The notes beneath the pieces were generated by a model that did no database searches, was not told where the DNA came from, and saw nothing but the letters and a program-made list of their open reading frames with translations. This document shows positions 63,615 to 64,000 of a DNA stretch of 64,000 nt, piece by piece (position 1 is the first letter of the stretch; every line of letters begins with the position of its first letter). The translations under genes were made by a program, and so were the position numbers. The stretch comes from Pogonophryne albipinna (taxonomy: Eukaryota > Chordata > Actinopteri > Perciformes > Artedidraconidae): NCBI GenBank assembly GCA_028583405.1, contig CM053253.1:1615916-1679915 (forward strand), read 5' to 3'.

Positions 63615-63767
63615 CTAAGTTGGACTTGCGTTTGTTTCACTTGTGTTCGTATCACTTGTGTTCCTTGGGATGCCTCCCTCGCGCTCTGGAGCATAACGAA
63701 GCCACTTCTTCACAGTTTCACTGAAGCCATTGTGGGTCAGCTTGCGGTCCGAACTGCCGAGCAGCAG
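63615..63767 (-). CDS. Possible terminal exon, transposon-associated DUF4806-like
   Basis: On the minus strand a good acceptor (TTGTCTTTCAG) is followed by LLLGSSDRKLTHNGFSETVK KWLRYAPEREGG and a stop. The KWLRYAPER ending resembles the C-terminus of DUF4806 proteins, a domain common in fish transposon-related genes. The rest of the gene would lie to the right of the window. Homology is from memory of the motif only, so confidence is low. Confidence 0.4.
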   Translation of the reverse strand: MLLGSSDRKLTHNGFSETVKKWLRYAPEREGGIPRNTSDTNTSETNASPT

Positions 63768-64000
63768 CTGAAAGACAAGATTACAAAAATAAGCGTGAGG
63801 AAGAGAGAGAGAGAGTGTGTGTATCCCATACAACTTCTGTTATAATAAGAAAATCACTCTCACTCTGTACAGTAACACAAGCTACAGTCAGCAGCCAGTT
63901 TGCTAAAAGACTGGACTGGAAAGAGGAGCAAACGGCTAGCCTGGCTCTATCCAGGTAATAACATTTGCATCCGAGCACCTCTAAAGCTCAACAATTAGGT
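63768..64000. other. Window end, no feature recognised
   Basis: Could be an intron of the possible minus-strand gene. Contains a short GA-rich run at 63,797-63,818. Confidence 0.4.

Overview
This window is nuclear DNA from a bony fish, probably a spiny-rayed (percomorph) teleost. Evidence: three intron-split vertebrate genes with GT..AG splice sites, vertebrate orthologues whose exons join in frame, very many short non-autonomous DNA transposons of hAT, piggyBac and Harbinger type, tRNA-derived SINEs, long (CA)n/(TG)n tracts and several expanded minisatellites. Species cannot be told from the sequence alone.

Layout. 1-11,160: intergenic, with a 72-bp repeat, a ~47-copy 37-bp minisatellite that is open in three frames but not a gene, and two CA tracts. 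11,160-34,072 (+): racgap1, a cytokinesis Rho-GAP, with a cell-cycle type promoter, one non-coding first exon and 16 coding exons giving 631 codons. 34,073-37,394: downstream repeats, including a satellite between two inverted arms. 37,395-44,377 (-): a five-exon gene for a 276-residue DUF1295 / steroid 5-alpha-reductase-like membrane protein. 44,378-45,588: a divergent intergenic promoter region with duplicated ZNF143-like motifs. 45,589-60,644 (+): bin2, a BAR-domain membrane-bending protein, 12 coding exons, poly(A) signal at 61,323. 61,346-64,000: repeats and a possible terminal exon of a minus-strand, transposon-derived gene.

The three genes are not an operon and share no obvious pathway: racgap1 acts at the central spindle, bin2 at curved membranes of blood-lineage cells, and the DUF1295 protein is a predicted membrane oxidoreductase. 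Most of the window is mobile DNA. One TE family with a CAGAGGTGGGA-like end has been amplified into three different satellites (33, 37 and 73 bp units) in neighbouring introns.

Most interesting observations: (1) a 40-bp minisatellite in racgap1 that copies the end of exon 13 and its 5' splice site about 20 times; (2) an inverted pair of one transposon bracketing bin2, each copy carrying an exact CTCF consensus, in convergent orientation; (3) an inverted copy of the last codons and 3'UTR of the DUF1295 gene inside its own intron 2, wedged between TE ends; (4) nested hAT elements with exact 8-bp target duplications carrying still-open BED zinc-finger reading frames; (5) a one-base frame break at a C8 run in bin2. 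Nothing here proves a new biological system; all functional statements about these items are inference.
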